A DNA stretch of 8,488 bases from Deltaproteobacteria bacterium (GTDB lineage Bacteria > Desulfobacterota > DSM-4660 > Desulfatiglandales > Desulfatiglandaceae). Where the stretch lies: contig JAFCZI010000082.1 of the NCBI GenBank assembly GCA_019314425.1, positions 1-8,488 of the forward strand. The letters run 5' to 3'. The position numbers and the translations under genes are program-made. The notes beneath the pieces are model-generated. The model saw only the letters and a list, made by a program, of their open reading frames with translations, searched no databases and was not told the DNA's origin. Positions 6,480 to 8,488 of the stretch are shown in pieces (the stretch's first letter is position 1; each line of letters opens with the position of its first letter).

Positions 6480-7739
6480 GTGGACCTCGCGTCTTTTAAA
6501 AACACCATCGAACATGAACGTAATTTCACCCTCAGGCGCGCTATTGAACGTCTGCGGGAAGGAATATTCGATCCCCTTGCGGTCCGGTTGCTCACCGCCC
6601 GGGAAGACAAACTGGTTCGCGCCTTTGACCAAGGGCTTTCGTCCCCCAGAGACAATTTCTCCCCTCATCTTTGCGTAGCCGGGGATTACGGCCAGGGCAA
6701 ATCCCACTCGCTCGCCTACCTTCAAGAAAAAGCGCTGAAAGACGGATTTGCAACCAGCATGATCAACCTCGATCCCCGCGAGGTCCCATTTCACGATTTC
6801 AGGCAGGTGTACCGGGAGCTTCTGGCCCGAATTCGCTTTCCGGACCATGAAGGGACCTTTTTTTCAAGATGGAAATCCTGGTCGGAAGATTTCGCATCGC
6901 GGGCCAAAAACAACGGAAACCGTATCCAGGCAACGCTTCCGGACGAAATGCCGCACTTTTTCAAGGCCATGCTGACAGCTGCGGCCAACAAAACCATCCC
7001 GCTTTCCGACAAAAAGAAGACCCTTAAAAAACATCGGCAATACCATCCCCGGGAGTTTCCATTTCTTCTCAAACGAGCCCTGTCGGGCACGGTTGTGCCG
7101 GTATACCGGCTGAGAAATGTTTGCCGGTACCGCAGCGTGGACTTCTACAAAGACGCCCCCCTGAAATGCACGAACCCCCATGACTATCTCACGCAGATAT
7201 TCTGTATGGCAGCTCTTTTCAAACAGATGGGATACAAAGGGTGGGTGGTTCTTTTTGACGAGGGGGAATCCATTGCTCAGATGCGGATCACCGGCAGATC
7301 CAAAAGCTATCGATACCTTCACAGATTTTTTTTAAACAGCCCGGCCGTTACGGAACTTTATCCGGTCTTTGCTTTCACCGACGATTTTTTCTTTCGGCTC
7401 AAAGAGGAAGACTACGACCGTATTCGCGTCACCAAAAAAGGTGAACTCCCCTATTTTGACATGAACTATGCCCACGCATGGAAAAACCTGGACGTCCATC
7501 GACTTCATGATCTGTCCGGGAAAGAATGGGATGAATTGACCCGGAAACTCCTTTTGCTGCACACGAAAGCATATAAATGGACCCCCGAAAACGGGCGCAT
7601 TCAAGAGGAAATGGAAACGGTTCTGGCGCAAACGGTCAACCGGGAAACCCGCCTCAGAATGCAATCGCTGGTCAACCAACTGGATATAGCCCACCAGGAA
7701 GGAATACAGGAGGATAGGGGACGCTCCTTCATATATTGA
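6480..7739 (+). CDS. Second, divergent DUF2791-like P-loop ATPase
   Basis: This 419-residue protein is a distant paralogue of the one before it. Shared features are R-x-A-I-E-x-L-R-x-G near 20-28, the TAREDKL box (39-45, equivalent to TVGRE), Walker A GDYGQGKSH (68-76) and REVPFHDF (100-107). Walker B is WVVLFDEGES with D260-E261. A sensor-like strand VFAFTDDFF (296-304) precedes DYDRIR (311-316) and the tail D-V-H-R...H-x-x-A-Y-x-W (338-367). Both Walker motifs look functional. The region between them is longer than in the partner and very basic around 178-215. The start is GTG at 6480, directly after the partner's TAA (6477-6479), with a weak AGTGGGA as SD, so expression is probably coupled. 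The two may form a mixed ring. The family call rests mainly on similarity to the neighbour. Confidence 0.85.
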   Translation: MDLASFKNTIEHERNFTLRRAIERLREGIFDPLAVRLLTAREDKLVRAFDQGLSSPRDNFSPHLCVAGDYGQGKSHSLAYLQEKALKDGFATSMINLDPREVPFHDFRQVYRELLARIRFPDHEGTFFSRWKSWSEDFASRAKNNGNRIQATLPDEMPHFFKAMLTAAANKTIPLSDKKKTLKKHRQYHPREFPFLLKRALSGTVVPVYRLRNVCRYRSVDFYKDAPLKCTNPHDYLTQIFCMAALFKQMGYKGWVVLFDEGESIAQMRITGRSKSYRYLHRFFLNSPAVTELYPVFAFTDDFFFRLKEEDYDRIRVTKKGELPYFDMNYAHAWKNLDVHRLHDLSGKEWDELTRKLLLLHTKAYKWTPENGRIQEEMETVLAQTVNRETRLRMQSLVNQLDIAHQEGIQEDRGRSFIY

Positions 7740-7759
7740 CATATCGAATACAATCTGTT

Positions 7760-8488
7760 ATGAAAATAGGCATGCCACGCAGATCACGAATAGATGCGCC
7801 TGGGGCGCTACACCATATCATAGTTAGAGGCATCGATAGAAAAAGCATCTTTGGATGATGTTGATAAAGATATTTTTTTAGAACGTTTGAAAAACATCTT
7901 AACAGAGAGCGCCACATTGTGTTTCGCTTGGGCATTAATTCCCAATCATTTTCATTTACTTTTACGAACCGGCAACGCTCCGATATCAATCGTTATGAAA
8001 AGACTTCTGACCGGTCACGCAATCTATTTCAATCGTAAACATCGTCGTGTGGGCCATTTATTTCAAAATCGATATAAATCGATTCTTTGCCAGGAAGATG
8101 CATATCTGTTTGAACTTGTTAGGTATATTCATTTGAATCCTATTAGAGCTAAAATTGTAGCTGACCTTAGGTTTCTGGATAAATATGCGTATAGTGGTCA
8201 TGCTGCAATAATGGGAAGAAAAAAGAACGATTGGCAGGATACCGATTATGTCCTCAAATTATTTGATACCAGGTTGTCATCAGCACGCAGGCGGTATCGC
8301 GAATATGTTGAGAAAGGAATATCAGTTGGGAAAAGGCCGGATCTTATCGGTGGTGGGCTTGTCAGAAGCACCGGAGGATGGGATGCACTCAAAGGATTGA
8401 GAAAGATAAAAGCATATATGAAAGGGGATGAGAGGATTTTAGGCGACAGCGATTTTGTTGAAAGTGTATTAAAAGCCTCTCAGGATAA
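7760..8488 (+). pseudogene. REP-associated (RAYT, IS200-like Y1) transposase, frameshifted and cut by window edge
   Basis: These enzymes are HUH single-strand nucleases of the Y1 family. The gene opens at ATG 7760 (or 7772, MPRRSRIDAPGALHHI), giving the typical N-terminus through RGIDRKSIFG, then meets TGA at 7856-7858. Moving by +1, a 211-codon frame open to the window end resumes at GAT 7854 (DDVDKDIFLERL). It contains the metal-binding H-x-H in NHFHLLL (7947-7955), GHLFQNRYKS, and the catalytic tyrosine in RYIHLNPIRA (Tyr codon 8124-8126). A C-terminal stretch GDERILGDSDFV follows. Losing two bases from a GGN-GAT pair, or gaining one A in the A5 run just before, would explain the break. 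No other lesion is seen, so it is recent, a sequencing error, or (less likely) recoded. The gene is clearly more AT-rich than the operon before it. No flanking REP hairpins were found. Confidence 0.82.

Noticed and set aside
4336..7739. Calling the operon a complete BREX system
   Set aside because: Only BrxD-like ATPases are present. No methyltransferase, PglZ phosphatase-like, Lon-like or Lhr-like helicase gene is in the window, so naming it BREX would go beyond the sequence.
7736..7764. TTGACA with TATGAA 17 bases later as a promoter for the transposase
   Set aside because: The -10 would overlap the ATG at 7760 and transcription would begin after it, near the second candidate start at 7772, leaving no room for an SD. 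It is probably fortuitous.
7729..7989. Minus-strand 86-codon open frame opposite the transposase
   Set aside because: The plus strand holds recognisable RAYT motifs on both sides of the frameshift; this is a mirror frame.

Overview
The window looks like a bacterial chromosome segment, most likely from a Desulfobacterota (deltaproteobacterial) lineage. That is inferred from the style of the S1, RlmKL and transposase proteins and from BrxD-type ATPases in a GC-balanced genome; no marker here fixes the taxon. It falls into four blocks.

(1) Positions 1-1429, minus strand: rpsA, encoding ribosomal protein S1. The start and five S1 domains are present and the 3' end is cut by the window edge. The 526-base divergent intergenic region behind it (1430-1955) carries a good intrinsic terminator on the minus strand, a GC-rich hairpin, a palindrome in the rpsA leader and possible promoters. 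This suggests an undescribed small RNA, or an attenuated rpsA leader.

(2) Positions 1956-4175, plus strand: rlmKL (rlmL), a two-domain 23S rRNA methyltransferase. It is complete and has an unusual 12-base tandem repeat expansion coding for PKHQ units in the C-terminal domain.

(3) Positions 4336-7739, plus strand: a tight three-gene operon. A 280-residue protein that I cannot assign is followed, with a 1-base overlap, by a BrxD/DUF2791-type P-loop ATPase of 433 residues. Directly abutting that is a second, divergent ATPase of 419 residues related to the first. A candidate promoter and an inverted repeat lie just upstream. No other BREX gene (pglX, pglZ, brxL, brxHI) is in the window. This is the most likely site of a new system: a paired-ATPase module with an unknown partner, perhaps in defence or another DNA-related process. 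That role is inference.

(4) Positions 7760-8488, plus strand: a REP-associated (RAYT/IS200-like Y1) transposase gene broken by one frameshift near its start and running off the window. It begins 20 bases after the operon and is visibly more AT-rich than the genes before it, which points to a later insertion at the end of the operon.

rpsA and rlmKL are both translation-related housekeeping genes, while blocks 3 and 4 look accessory. I found no tRNA, rRNA, CRISPR array or origin.
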